Positions 35,501 to 44,073 of a DNA stretch of 64,000 nt are shown one piece after another; position 1 is the stretch's first letter; the number at the start of each line of letters is the position of its first letter. The position numbers and the translations under genes were made by a program. The notes beneath the pieces were generated by a model, which had not been told where the DNA came from, did not search any database, and saw only the letters and a program-made list of their open reading frames with translations. The DNA comes from Microlunatus soli (lineage in GTDB: Bacteria > Actinomycetota > Actinomycetes > Propionibacteriales > Propionibacteriaceae): positions 1 through 64,000 of the forward strand of contig NZ_LT629772.1 of the NCBI RefSeq assembly GCF_900105385.1, given 5' to 3'.

Positions 35501-36730
35501 ATGCCTTCGCACCAATCGGACGTGTTCCCCGAAATCCCCGAAACGGCTCCGTCGGCCACCGGCGAAGATCACAACGATGATCAACTTCCGTCCCGTCGCC
35601 GCGCTGATGATCACGGCGGGTCCGATGATCATGGACGCAGCACATTGCGGGTCCTGGTCGCACCGGATTCGTTCAAGGGCAGCCTGTCCGCCGCCGACGC
35701 GGCAACAGCGATCGCCGCCGGCTGGCGCCGCGTCCGTCCCTCCGACGAACTGCAGCAGATCCCGCTCGCCGATGGCGGAGAGGGCACGGTCGACGCGATC
35801 GCTGCAGCCCGTCCCGATGGCGTTCGACACGTCGTCGACGGACTGACCGGACCGGACGGACGCCCGGTCGCGGCGTCCTGGTTGCAATTGGGCAGTGACA
35901 CCGCGGTGATCGAGATGGCCGCGGTCGCCGGGCTGCCGTTGATGGCCGAACCCGACGCCGTCGGGTCGACCACCCGCGGACTCGGCGAGCTGATCGGGGC
36001 CGCACTGGACGCGGGAATGTCGACCGTCATCGTCGGCGCGGGCGGATCGGCGACCACCGACGGCGGCGCCGGGGCACTGGTTGCGCTCGGACTCGAACTG
36101 CTGGACCCCGACGGCGCTCCGATCCCCGACGGCGGCGCCGGTCTGCAACGCCTGGCAACGGTACGCGGCGCAGCTCGCCGGCCGGCGAAGTTGATCATGC
36201 TCAGCGACGTGGACGCACCCCTGCTCGGCGAACACGGTGCAGCGGCCGTCTTCGGCCCGCAGAAGGGCGCCGACGCAGCGCAGATCGGCTTGCTGGACGG
36301 CGCTCTGCGGCAGTTCGCGATCGCCCTCGGCGGCAGCCACGACCTGCCGGGGATGGGTGCCGCCGGTGGACTGGGCTACGGCCTGGTCAGCGGGCTGGGC
36401 GCCGAGATCGTGCCCGGCGCTGCGTACCTGTCCGAGTTGGCCGGACTGGACCGGGCCATCGGTTCGGCCGACGTGGTGATCACCGGCGAAGGGCGGTTCG
36501 ACGCGACCTCGCTCGGCGGCAAGGTGGTCGGGCATGTCTTCGAACTGCTCGACCGGGCGGGTCCGGAGATCCCGACCGAGCGTTTCGTCGTCGCAGGCCA
36601 GATCGGTCTGCACCCGGAGGGTGTACACACCTGGGGACTGGCCGATCTGGCCGGTTCGGTCGACGCGGCGATCGCCGAGCCCGCCCGCTGGCTGTCCGAA
36701 GCGGGAGCCAGCGCCGCGTCCCGGCTCTGA
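35501..36730 (+). CDS. Glycerate kinase (GckA/GlxK family)
   Basis: The kinase domain begins at LRVLVAPDSFKGSLSA and continues through PLADGGEGTVDA, GAGGSATTDGGAGAL, GPQKGA, GMGAAGGLGYGL and TGEGRFDATSLGGKV, all typical of the glycerate 2-kinase family. The ATG at 35501 adds about 48 residues of D/H-rich sequence with no SD, and bases 35504-35519 resemble part of the 60-bp palindromic repeat. TTG 35645, directly at the first conserved strand, may be the real start. The protein would phosphorylate D-glycerate with ATP. Confidence 0.9.
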   Translation: MPSHQSDVFPEIPETAPSATGEDHNDDQLPSRRRADDHGGSDDHGRSTLRVLVAPDSFKGSLSAADAATAIAAGWRRVRPSDELQQIPLADGGEGTVDAIAAARPDGVRHVVDGLTGPDGRPVAASWLQLGSDTAVIEMAAVAGLPLMAEPDAVGSTTRGLGELIGAALDAGMSTVIVGAGGSATTDGGAGALVALGLELLDPDGAPIPDGGAGLQRLATVRGAARRPAKLIMLSDVDAPLLGEHGAAAVFGPQKGADAAQIGLLDGALRQFAIALGGSHDLPGMGAAGGLGYGLVSGLGAEIVPGAAYLSELAGLDRAIGSADVVITGEGRFDATSLGGKVVGHVFELLDRAGPEIPTERFVVAGQIGLHPEGVHTWGLADLAGSVDAAIAEPARWLSEAGASAASRL

Positions 36731-36756
36731 ACCTGCAACAATGAAGCCGCAGATCC

Positions 36757-36762
36757 TATATT
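36757..36762 (+). promoter_or_regulatory. Candidate -10 element
   Basis: TATATT in an AT-rich patch 23 bp before the 3-hydroxyacyl-CoA dehydrogenase start, within the short gap after the glycerate kinase gene. No convincing -35 is visible, so it is tentative. Confidence 0.3.
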
Positions 36763-36784
36763 TTCCGCTGAAAGGACAGCCTCG

Positions 36785-37759
36785 ATGGCCATCACCCAGA
36801 CAGATACGCCCCTGAAGATCGCGATCGTCGGATCCGGCTACATGGGTGGCGGCATCGCGCAGGTGCTCGCGCTGGCCGGGCACCAGGTCGTGCTGGCCGA
36901 CGTCTCGGCGGAGGTGGCGGAGAAGAGTCGGCAGCGGCTGCTCTCCGAATCCGATGCGTTCGTCGCCGACGAGCTGTTCGAGGCCGGCTCGACCAAGATC
37001 ATCGACGAGCATCTGACCGCTGCCGAATCGATCGAGGCCGCCGTCGCCGACGCCGACTTCATCGAGGAGGCCGTACCGGAGAAGCTGGAGCTGAAGCGGG
37101 AGATCCTGGCCCGGGTCAGCGCCGCCGCCCGCCCGGAGGCCATCATCGCCAGCAACACCTCGACGATCTCGATCGGTGCGATGGCCGATGCCGTCGATCG
37201 ACCGGAGCGGTTCATCGGGGTGCATTTTTCCAACCCGTCGCCGTTCATCCCCGGAGTCGAGGTGATCCCGCACGACGGCACCGCCGAGGACACCATCGGC
37301 AAGGCCGAGCAGGTCGTGCAGTCCACCGGCAAGGAGACCGCGCGGATCAAGGACGTCACCGGCTTCGTGCTGAACCGGCTGCAGTACACGCTGTTCGAGG
37401 AGGCCACCCGGCTGGTCGACGAGGGCGTGGCGACGGTCGAGGACATCGACACCATCGTCCGGACCACGTTCGGCTTCCGGTTGCCGTTCTTCGGTCCGTT
37501 CGCGATCGCCGACATGGCCGGTCTGGACGTGTACGCGTTCTGCTATGACTCGCTGCACGCCGGATTCCCGGACCGGTTCGAGACCCCGAAGCTGCTGGCC
37601 GACCTGGTCGAGGCCGGCAAGCTCGGCACCAAGTCCGGCGCCGGCTTCCTCAACGTGCCGTCCGACGCAACCCCCGAACTCGTCGCGTACCGGAACAAGG
37701 CGTACGTGAAGATGCAGAAGCTGCTGGACGAGCTCGGGCCCGCTCCCCTGTCTTACTGA
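36785..37759 (+). CDS. 3-hydroxyacyl-CoA dehydrogenase (3-hydroxybutyryl-CoA type)
   Basis: The 324-aa protein starts at ATG 36785 behind AAAGGA. The N-terminal NAD domain is IAIVGSGYMGGGIAQVLALAG; SNTSTISI and GVHFSNPSP carry the conserved catalytic Ser/His. The C-terminal domain has the dimer helix VLNRLQYTLFEEATRLVDEG and a second part FGPFAIADMAGLDVY. It oxidises 3-hydroxyacyl-CoA to 3-ketoacyl-CoA in beta-oxidation or butanoate metabolism. Size fits a stand-alone HbdA-type enzyme, and a hydroxyacid dehydrogenase role is also possible. Confidence 0.9.
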   Translation: MAITQTDTPLKIAIVGSGYMGGGIAQVLALAGHQVVLADVSAEVAEKSRQRLLSESDAFVADELFEAGSTKIIDEHLTAAESIEAAVADADFIEEAVPEKLELKREILARVSAAARPEAIIASNTSTISIGAMADAVDRPERFIGVHFSNPSPFIPGVEVIPHDGTAEDTIGKAEQVVQSTGKETARIKDVTGFVLNRLQYTLFEEATRLVDEGVATVEDIDTIVRTTFGFRLPFFGPFAIADMAGLDVYAFCYDSLHAGFPDRFETPKLLADLVEAGKLGTKSGAGFLNVPSDATPELVAYRNKAYVKMQKLLDELGPAPLSY

Positions 37760-37893
37760 AATCTGCTGATGTCTTACTGAGGTCTGCTGATTCCGGGCCC
37801 TACTGATTCCGGGCCCTACTGATTCTGGGCCCTGAGCTTGTCGAAGGGCTGGTACTCGATCTCGGGTACCGGCCCTTCGACGGGCTCAGGGCC
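37757..37893. repeat. Short tandem repeats plus REP-like units at a convergent gene end
   Basis: From 37757 come tandem copies of a TCTTACTGAnnTCTGCTGA unit, then TTCCGGGCCCTACTGA twice and a variant. REP-like units follow at 37828-37849 and 37871-37893 in opposite orientation (GGGCCCTGAGCTTGTCGAAG and CCCTTCGACGGGCTCAGGG). The repeats overlap the 3' end of the SPFH gene and encode its last residues. Confidence 0.75.
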
Positions 37894-38856
37894 CTTTGTC
37901 ATGTCAGGGCCCTTCATCAGGTCCGGGCCTTTTGTCAGCTCGGGGTTCTTCGATTGCCCGGAATCCTTGCTCTGCGGGGATTCCTCGGTTCCCTTCTCGG
38001 CGAACGCCTTCGACACCTGGGTGAGCGCACTGGTGACCTCACTCGGAATCACCCAGAACGTGTTGCCGTCGCCCTTGGCCAGCTCGGGCAGCACCTGCAG
38101 ATACTGATAGGCCAGCAGCTTGGGATCCGGGTCGTTGCGGTGAATGGCCTCGAAGACGGTATCGATCGCCTTGGCCTGGCCCTCGGCGTTCAAGATCGCG
38201 GACTGCCGGTTGCCCTCTGCAGTGAGGATCGCTGCCTGCCGATCCCCTTCTGCGGTGAGGATCCGGGACTGTCGGACACCTTCGGCGTTCAGGATCGCGG
38301 CCCGCTTCTCCCGGTCGGCCCGCATCTGCTTCTCCATCGACTCCTTGATCGACGGCGGCGGATCGATCGACTTCAGCTCGACCCGATTGACCCGGATCCC
38401 CCACTTGCCCGAGGCCTCGTCCAGGACGCCGCGCAGCGTGGAGTTGATGTGTTCCCGGGAGACCAGCACCTTTTCAAGATCAAGACTGCCGATCACGTTC
38501 CGCAGCGTGGTGACGGTCAACTGTTCGATCGCCTGGATGTAGTCGGCGATCTCGTAGGCGGCGTCGCGCGGATTGGTGACCTGGAAGTAGAGCACGGTGT
38601 CGATGTGCACGCTCAGGTTGTCCTCGGTGATCACCGACCGCGGCTCGAAGGACACCACCTGCTCGCGGACATCGATCAGCGGGCGGACCCGGTCAATGAA
38701 CGGGATGACCAGATTCAGGCCCGGTTCGAGGGTGCGGATGTAGCGGCCGAATCGCTCCACGTTGCCGGCCCGTGCCTGCGGGACGATCCGGACCGTTCTC
38801 AGCACGATCAGCACGGCGACCAGTGCGGCCACGATGCCGACGATCAACTCTGCCAT
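37816..38856 (-). CDS. SPFH/Band 7 (stomatin-like) membrane protein
   Basis: The 346-aa protein starts at ATG 38856 behind GGGAGA. It has an N-terminal TM helix (LIVGIVAALVAVLIVLRTV), an SPFH domain (QARAGNVERFGRYIRTLEPG, REQVVSFEPRSVITEDN) and an Ala/Glu-rich coiled coil (REKRAAILNAEG repeated ILTAEGDRQ). The normal end is near VSKAFAEKG. The last 45 residues, with several TKGPD/MKGPD units and EPVEGPV, come from the repeat cluster at 37757-37893. It overlaps the NfeD gene by 13 bp; NfeD-stomatin pairs form membrane microdomain complexes. Confidence 0.92.
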   Translation of the reverse strand: MAELIVGIVAALVAVLIVLRTVRIVPQARAGNVERFGRYIRTLEPGLNLVIPFIDRVRPLIDVREQVVSFEPRSVITEDNLSVHIDTVLYFQVTNPRDAAYEIADYIQAIEQLTVTTLRNVIGSLDLEKVLVSREHINSTLRGVLDEASGKWGIRVNRVELKSIDPPPSIKESMEKQMRADREKRAAILNAEGVRQSRILTAEGDRQAAILTAEGNRQSAILNAEGQAKAIDTVFEAIHRNDPDPKLLAYQYLQVLPELAKGDGNTFWVIPSEVTSALTQVSKAFAEKGTEESPQSKDSGQSKNPELTKGPDLMKGPDMTKGPEPVEGPVPEIEYQPFDKLRAQNQ

Positions 38857-39308
38857 GGTGTCTCCCAAGAAATCATCGCGTCCCGAGGGTGCACGAGGGC
38901 GGTCGCGCCCTCGATGGCGAACACGTCGACGGTGGTGCCCTCGGGGATCACCAGACCGTCCTCGTACGGGCGGGCGGTCCACTCCTCGCCCTCCAGCTTC
39001 ACCCGGCCGCTGTCCCGGCCGACCACGGTCAGCGTGACCGCCGTCCGGCCGACCAGCCGAGCCGTGCCGGACCGGATCATCGGTGTGTTGCGCAGGTGCC
39101 GACGGGCCACCGGGCGGACCAGCAGCGCCAACAACACCGCCACCACGAAGAAGGTGAGGAACTGGAATCCGATTCCCAATCCGAGGGCGGCGACCCCGGC
39201 GGCGCTCAGTGCGGCGACCGCCAACAGGGCGAAGTCCAGCGTCATCGCGGCCAACTCGACGAATCCGAGTCCGGCGGCGACGGCCAACCAGATCAGCCAG
39301 GCCTGCAT
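38844..39308 (-). CDS. NfeD-family membrane protein
   Basis: The 154-aa protein starts at ATG 39308. It has three to four TM helices (WLIWLAVAAGLGFVELAAM, LLAVAALSAAGVAALGLGIG, FLTFFVVAVLLALLV) followed by a soluble OB-type domain (LVGRTAVTLTVVGRDSGRVK, GLVIPEGTTVDVFAIEGATA). This is the short NfeD form lacking the protease domain. It partners the overlapping SPFH gene. Confidence 0.9.
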   Translation of the reverse strand: MQAWLIWLAVAAGLGFVELAAMTLDFALLAVAALSAAGVAALGLGIGFQFLTFFVVAVLLALLVRPVARRHLRNTPMIRSGTARLVGRTAVTLTVVGRDSGRVKLEGEEWTARPYEDGLVIPEGTTVDVFAIEGATALVHPRDAMISWETPWQS

Positions 39309-39431
39309 CAGCACACCTTTTCGCCCCAGCGTTCCCGGAGAACGGGCGCTCCCCGTCGAACGCCGATAACTCGAAGCTACTCCGCGGCCGATCGCCAGCC
39401 AACACCCGCTATTGCGCGCCCGCCCCACCGC

Positions 39432-39491
39432 CGCACCAGTTCCGTACCTTCGCACCACGTACACCTGGTGCGAAGGTACGGAAGCGGTGCG
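39432..39491. repeat. 60-bp palindromic repeat, copy 2
   Basis: Arms 39432-39457 and 39466-39491 are complementary at 24 of 26 positions with an 8-bp loop. The left arm is identical to 20207-20232. It lies between nfeD and the ferrochelatase gene, both on the minus strand. Confidence 0.85.
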
Positions 39492-39554
39492 ACCGTGGTT
39501 GGACGACTGTGGTTGGACGGTGGCAGTCGGGCGGCGGATCCCCCGGCAGCAGGG

Positions 39555-40682
39555 TCAGCGTTGGCAGAGGGCCGGACGATCCGGCTGACGCAGGTTGAGA
39601 CAGCAGTCCGCGGCGCAGACGTCGGCACCCACTTCCGCGCCGGGGATGACCGGGCGCTGCGGTGTCTCACCGCGGGCAGCGGCCGCCCGTTCCAGCGCCA
39701 GGTCGACCAGGGCGCCGACGAAGGCCGGATGGGTTCCGGCCGTCGCGGCGCGGACGAAGCCGAGCCCCAGCTTCTCCGCGGTCGCCGCGGCCTCGGTGTC
39801 CAGGTCGTAGATCACCTCCATGTGGTCGGAGATGAAGCCGATCGGGACCAGCACCACCGATGCCACGCCGTCGTCACGGCAGGCCGCAAGATGATCATTG
39901 ACGTCCGGCTCGAGCCAGGGCTGGGTCGGCGGGCCGGATCGTGAGCAGTAGGCAAGATCCCAGCGGTAGTCGGTGCCTCGTTCGGCACTGACCTGCCGAG
40001 CCACCTCGTCGGCCACTGCGCGGTGCCAGCCGACATAGCCTCGGGTCGCCTGTCGGGACGCATCCTCCATGGCCGTCGGGATCGAGTGGGTGACGAAGAT
40101 CAGCCGGGTGCCGTCGACGTCCGCACCAGCGGCCCGCAGCTGATCAAGAGCGGCGTTGGTCGCATCGACAGAGGCAGTGACGAAGCCGGGATGGGTGGCG
40201 TACTGCCGGATCCGGTCGACCTGCAATGCGGTGTCCTGGGCGGCGTCGTACAGGTTCTCCCGATATTGACGGCACGAGGAGTAGGACGGGTAGGCACTGG
40301 TGGTGATCGCCAGCACCCGCCGATGTCCGGCGCGGTCCAGGCTGGTCAGGGTGTCGGTCAAGTACGGCTCCCAGTTGCGGTTGCCCCAGCCGATCGGGGT
40401 GTCGATCCCCCGCCGGTCCAACTCGCTGCGCAGTGCCGCCAACAGGGCACGGCACTGGTCATTGATCGGGCTCTTGCCGCCGAAGGAGTAATAGTGTTCG
40501 CCGACCTCTTCCAGCCGTTCGTCGGGGATGCCCCTGCCCCGCGTCACGTTGCGCAGGAACGGCACCACGTCCTCGGGCTTCTCCGGTCCACCGAAGGAGA
40601 CCAGCACGAGCGCGTCGTACGGGTCGAGCTCAGGCGTCGTCGTCACCATCGATTCTTGACTCACGGGCGAATCTTCACACAT
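39555..40682 (-). CDS. hemH: Ferrochelatase (coproporphyrin III type in actinobacteria)
   Basis: The 375-aa protein inserts Fe2+ into a porphyrin in haem synthesis; actinobacterial forms use coproporphyrin III (also named cpfC). Signatures are VSFGGPEKPEDVVPFL, the invariant His in FVTHSIPTAM and Glu in SDHMEVIYDLD. Cysteines in SSCRQY and the C-terminal VCAADCCLNL fit the [2Fe-2S] cluster of actinobacterial enzymes. Alternative starts at 40664 and 40649 are equally weak in SD. Monocistronic by context. Confidence 0.95.
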   Translation of the reverse strand: MCEDSPVSQESMVTTTPELDPYDALVLVSFGGPEKPEDVVPFLRNVTRGRGIPDERLEEVGEHYYSFGGKSPINDQCRALLAALRSELDRRGIDTPIGWGNRNWEPYLTDTLTSLDRAGHRRVLAITTSAYPSYSSCRQYRENLYDAAQDTALQVDRIRQYATHPGFVTASVDATNAALDQLRAAGADVDGTRLIFVTHSIPTAMEDASRQATRGYVGWHRAVADEVARQVSAERGTDYRWDLAYCSRSGPPTQPWLEPDVNDHLAACRDDGVASVVLVPIGFISDHMEVIYDLDTEAAATAEKLGLGFVRAATAGTHPAFVGALVDLALERAAAARGETPQRPVIPGAEVGADVCAADCCLNLRQPDRPALCQR

Positions 40683-40708
40683 CCGTCTGCACCGGCCGCG
40701 ATCAGGTC

Positions 40709-40724
40709 CTACACAATGTCGTAG
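40709..40724. promoter_or_regulatory. Candidate operator upstream of the ferrochelatase gene
   Basis: CTAC-ACAATGTC-GTAG forms a CTAC-N8-GTAG dyad 27 bp before the ATG 40682. The shape recalls BlaI/CopY-type or GntR-type sites, but no specific regulator can be named. Confidence 0.3.
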
Positions 40725-40741
40725 ACAACCGGGATCTGTCT

Positions 40742-40764
40742 CGGTCCTTCGACAGGCTCAGGAC
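40742..40764. repeat. REP-like palindromic unit
   Basis: GGTCCTTCGACAGGCTCAGG followed by ACC is a single unit with self-complementary ends (GGTCCT/AGGACC). It lies in the 264-bp divergent region between hemH and the alpha-mannosidase gene. Confidence 0.75.
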
Positions 40765-40946
40765 CCTGGTGGTCGGCGCGGCCACCCAGGGTCAGATTTG
40801 GCTCCGAAGTTGGCAAAGGCTTGGGAACCGCGTTACGGCCGGGGTTCGGATCGACTACTGTTTCCGATCGGGATTAATCAACTCGAGGGACAAAACCACC
40901 TCGGGGTTCTCTTCACCCCACAGTCTCGTTACAAGGAGTCGCATCG

Positions 40947-43900
40947 ATGCACGACCGTCAGTCGGAGATCGAGAATCGCGTCCGTCGCAACCTCAAGGAA
41001 CGGATCTCGCCGGCCGTCCACACCCCGCTGAGCGACCTGACGGTCGAGGCCTGGCACGTCGAGGGCGGGACCGGTGAACCGGTCGATCCGGCCGTCGCGC
41101 TCGGTCTCAACGGCAACACCCGGCCCGACTACGAGACCTTCGGGGTCGGCCGGCCCTGGGGACCGCCGTGGGGCACCAGCTGGCTGCACTTCACCGGTAC
41201 CGTTCCCGCCGACGTCAATCCCGAGGATCTCGAGATCGTCATCAACCTGGGCTGGAACTACGGTGGCGCCGGCTTCCAGGCCGAGGGTCTGGTCTACCGG
41301 CCGGACGGCTCGGTGATCAAGGGCATCAACCCGTTCAACGAATGGCTCAAGCTCGAGGGTCGGGAGATCGACTTCTACGTCGAGGCCGCGGCCAACCCGA
41401 TGGTCGGCGACTGGCGTCCGACCGAACTCGGCGACAAGCTGACCGCACCGACCGACCCGATCTACAAGCTGATCCGGGCCGACCTGAACGTCTTCCACGA
41501 GCAGGTCTGGGAGCTCGTCGCCGACATCGATGTCCTTGATCAACTGGCCAAGGCGCTGCCGGTCGGCGAACCCCGCAAGTGGGAGATCCTGCTCGCTCTC
41601 GATCACGCGCTGGACCTGATCGAGCTGGCCGACATTCCCGGCACCGCCGAGGCCGCCCGGGAGTCGCTGAAGCCGGTCTACGCCAAGCCGGCCAACGCCA
41701 GCGCCCATCAGCTGACCGCGACCGGGCACGCACACATCGACTCGGCCTGGCTGTGGCCGGTCCGGGAGACCGTACGGAAGGTGGCCCGGACCACCGCCAA
41801 CCAGGTCAACCTGCTGGAGAACTACCCCGACCACGTGTACGCGATGAGCTCGGCTCAGCAGTACGAGTGGATCAAGGAGCATCGCCCCGAGGTCTATGAC
41901 AAGGTCAAGGCCGCGGTCGCCGAGGGTCGGTTCGTCCCGGTCGGCGGCATGTGGGTGGAGTCCGACACCAACATGGTCGGCTCGGAGGCGATGGCCCGGC
42001 AGTTGATCATCGGTCAGGGCTTCTTCAACGACGAGTTCGGCATCCTGTGTGACGAGGTCTGGCTACCCGACTCGTTCGGCTACTCCGGTGCGCTGCCGCA
42101 GATCGTCAAGCTGGCCGGGGTGAAGAACTTCCTGACCCAGAAGATCTCCTGGAACCGGGTCAACAAATTCCCGCACCACACCTTCAACTGGGAAGGCATC
42201 GACGGCACCCGGGTGTTCACCCACTTCCCGCCGGTCGACACCTACAACGCCGATCTGTCCGGCCGGGAACTCGATCACGCGGTGACCAACTTCCGCGACA
42301 AGGGCGCATCCTCGCATTCGCTGGCTCCGTTCGGCTGGGGCGACGGCGGCGGCGGCCCCACCCGCGAGATGCTGCAGCGGGCCCGCCGGACCAAGGATCT
42401 GGAGGGTTCGGCCCAGGTGATCGTCCGGTCGCCGAAGGACTTCTTCGCCGACGCCCGCGCCGAATACCCCAACCCGGCGGTCTGGAAGGGCGAGCTGTAC
42501 CTGGAGATCCACCGCGGCACCTACACCTCGCAGGCCAAGACCAAGCAGGGCAACCGGCGCAGCGAACACCTGCTCCGCGAGGCCGAGCAGTGGTCGGCGA
42601 TGGCCGCACTGCACGCCGGATTCTCCTACCCGTACGAGGATCTGACCCGGATCTGGAAGCTGGTGCTGCTGCAGCAGTTCCACGACATCCTGCCCGGTTC
42701 GGCGATCGCCTGGGTGCACCGCGAGGCCCGCGAGAACTACCTGAAGATCTTCGACGAGCTGAACGCGATCATCGACCAGGCCCAGCAGGCACTGGTGACG
42801 AAGTTCGGATCCGGAGACGGCGAGACCGTCTTCAACGGCGCGCCGGTCGGACGCGGCGGTCTGGCTGCGCTGTCGGCGGCTCCGGCGGCCGACGTCGCGG
42901 CTGCGGAGAAGGTGACGCTGACCGATGCCGGCGGCGGCTACACGATCGAGAACAGCAAGATCACCGTGGTGATCGATGATCATGGTCTGATCACCTCGGC
43001 GATCGACAAGGCCACCGGTCGGGAGACCCTGCCGGCCGGGCAGACGGCCAACCTGCTGCAACTGCACGCCGACTTCCCGAACGCCTGGGACGCCTGGGAC
43101 ATCGACGAGTTCTACAAGCACACCGTCACCAACCTGACCGAGGCCGAAGGCCTGGCCGCCGAACAGCTGGCCGACGGTTCGGTGCAGGTCACGTTGCGGC
43201 GTACGTTCGGTAGCTCGTCGGTGGATCAGACGCTGCTGGTGCGGCCCGGTGAGTCCGGTGTCGAGATCACCAACGCCATCGACTGGCACGAGCAGGAGAA
43301 GCTGCTCAAGCTGGCGTTCCCGATCGACGTCCATGCCGACAGTGCGGCGTACGAGACCCAGTTCGGGCATCTGGTCCGGCCGACCCACGAGAACACCTCC
43401 TGGGACACCGCGCGGTTCGAGGTCTGTGCCCATCGCTGGGTGCAGGTCGGCGAGACCGGCTTCGGCGCCGCGCTGGCCAACGACTCGACCTACGGTCACG
43501 ACGTCTCCCGGCACGCGTCGCCGGAGGGCGGCAGCTATTCGGTGGTCCGGTTGTCGTTGCTCCGCGGACCGCGCTACCCCGACCCGCGGACCGATCAGGA
43601 TCAGCACGTGATCAAGGCCCGGTTCGAGATCGGTGCCGGGATCGCCGAGGCGGTCGACGCCGGCTACCGGATCAACCTGCCCGAGCGGCGCCAGTCCGGT
43701 GCGGCGCAGGTGCCCGCGATCGTCACGGTCGACGGCCCGGCGATCGTCGAGGCGATCAAGCTGGCCGAGGACCGATCCGGCGACGTGATCGTCCGGTTGT
43801 ACGAGCCGTACGGCGGTCGTGGCAGCGCGACGGTCACCCCCGGGTTCGACTTCGGCTCGGTCTCCGAGGTCGACCTGCTGGAGCGCCCGTTGACCGAGTT

Positions 43901-43997
43901 GGAGGAGCCCAAGCCGGCCTTGGTCGAGGCGGACTCGAAGGCGGCGACCATCGCCGTCCGTCCGTTCAAGATCATCTCGCTACGGTTCTCCCGCTGA
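40947..43997 (+). CDS. GH38 alpha-mannosidase
   Basis: The 1016-aa protein starts at ATG 40947 behind AAGGAG. Residues about 255-560 are the GH38 catalytic domain: ATGHAHIDSAWLWPVRET (zinc His and Asp) and WVESDTNMVGSEAMARQL with the probable nucleophile Asp, then DSFGYSGALPQI. A helical middle domain (QQFHDILPGSAIAWVH) and C-terminal beta-domains follow. There is no signal peptide, so it probably trims imported mannosides in the cytosol. It leads a cluster with an alcohol dehydrogenase and a GH95 enzyme. Confidence 0.95.
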   Translation: MHDRQSEIENRVRRNLKERISPAVHTPLSDLTVEAWHVEGGTGEPVDPAVALGLNGNTRPDYETFGVGRPWGPPWGTSWLHFTGTVPADVNPEDLEIVINLGWNYGGAGFQAEGLVYRPDGSVIKGINPFNEWLKLEGREIDFYVEAAANPMVGDWRPTELGDKLTAPTDPIYKLIRADLNVFHEQVWELVADIDVLDQLAKALPVGEPRKWEILLALDHALDLIELADIPGTAEAARESLKPVYAKPANASAHQLTATGHAHIDSAWLWPVRETVRKVARTTANQVNLLENYPDHVYAMSSAQQYEWIKEHRPEVYDKVKAAVAEGRFVPVGGMWVESDTNMVGSEAMARQLIIGQGFFNDEFGILCDEVWLPDSFGYSGALPQIVKLAGVKNFLTQKISWNRVNKFPHHTFNWEGIDGTRVFTHFPPVDTYNADLSGRELDHAVTNFRDKGASSHSLAPFGWGDGGGGPTREMLQRARRTKDLEGSAQVIVRSPKDFFADARAEYPNPAVWKGELYLEIHRGTYTSQAKTKQGNRRSEHLLREAEQWSAMAALHAGFSYPYEDLTRIWKLVLLQQFHDILPGSAIAWVHREARENYLKIFDELNAIIDQAQQALVTKFGSGDGETVFNGAPVGRGGLAALSAAPAADVAAAEKVTLTDAGGGYTIENSKITVVIDDHGLITSAIDKATGRETLPAGQTANLLQLHADFPNAWDAWDIDEFYKHTVTNLTEAEGLAAEQLADGSVQVTLRRTFGSSSVDQTLLVRPGESGVEITNAIDWHEQEKLLKLAFPIDVHADSAAYETQFGHLVRPTHENTSWDTARFEVCAHRWVQVGETGFGAALANDSTYGHDVSRHASPEGGSYSVVRLSLLRGPRYPDPRTDQDQHVIKARFEIGAGIAEAVDAGYRINLPERRQSGAAQVPAIVTVDGPAIVEAIKLAEDRSGDVIVRLYEPYGGRGSATVTPGFDFGSVSEVDLLERPLTELEEPKPALVEADSKAATIAVRPFKIISLRFSR

Positions 43998-44073
43998 CCC
44001 TCGCCGACCTGTCGGCGTCGGCACGCGCTATAACAGGCCCTGACGTTGACAGGTCGGGCGGCGGAGGTGAGCG

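Noticed and set aside
35450-37558. A 702-codon minus-strand frame over glycerate kinase and the dehydrogenase
   Set aside because: Both plus-strand genes show complete family motifs; the antisense frame crosses two real genes and has no recognisable domain.
42063-43607. A 514-codon minus-strand frame inside the alpha-mannosidase gene
   Set aside because: It is a mirror of the GH38 coding sequence; no start signal or domain.
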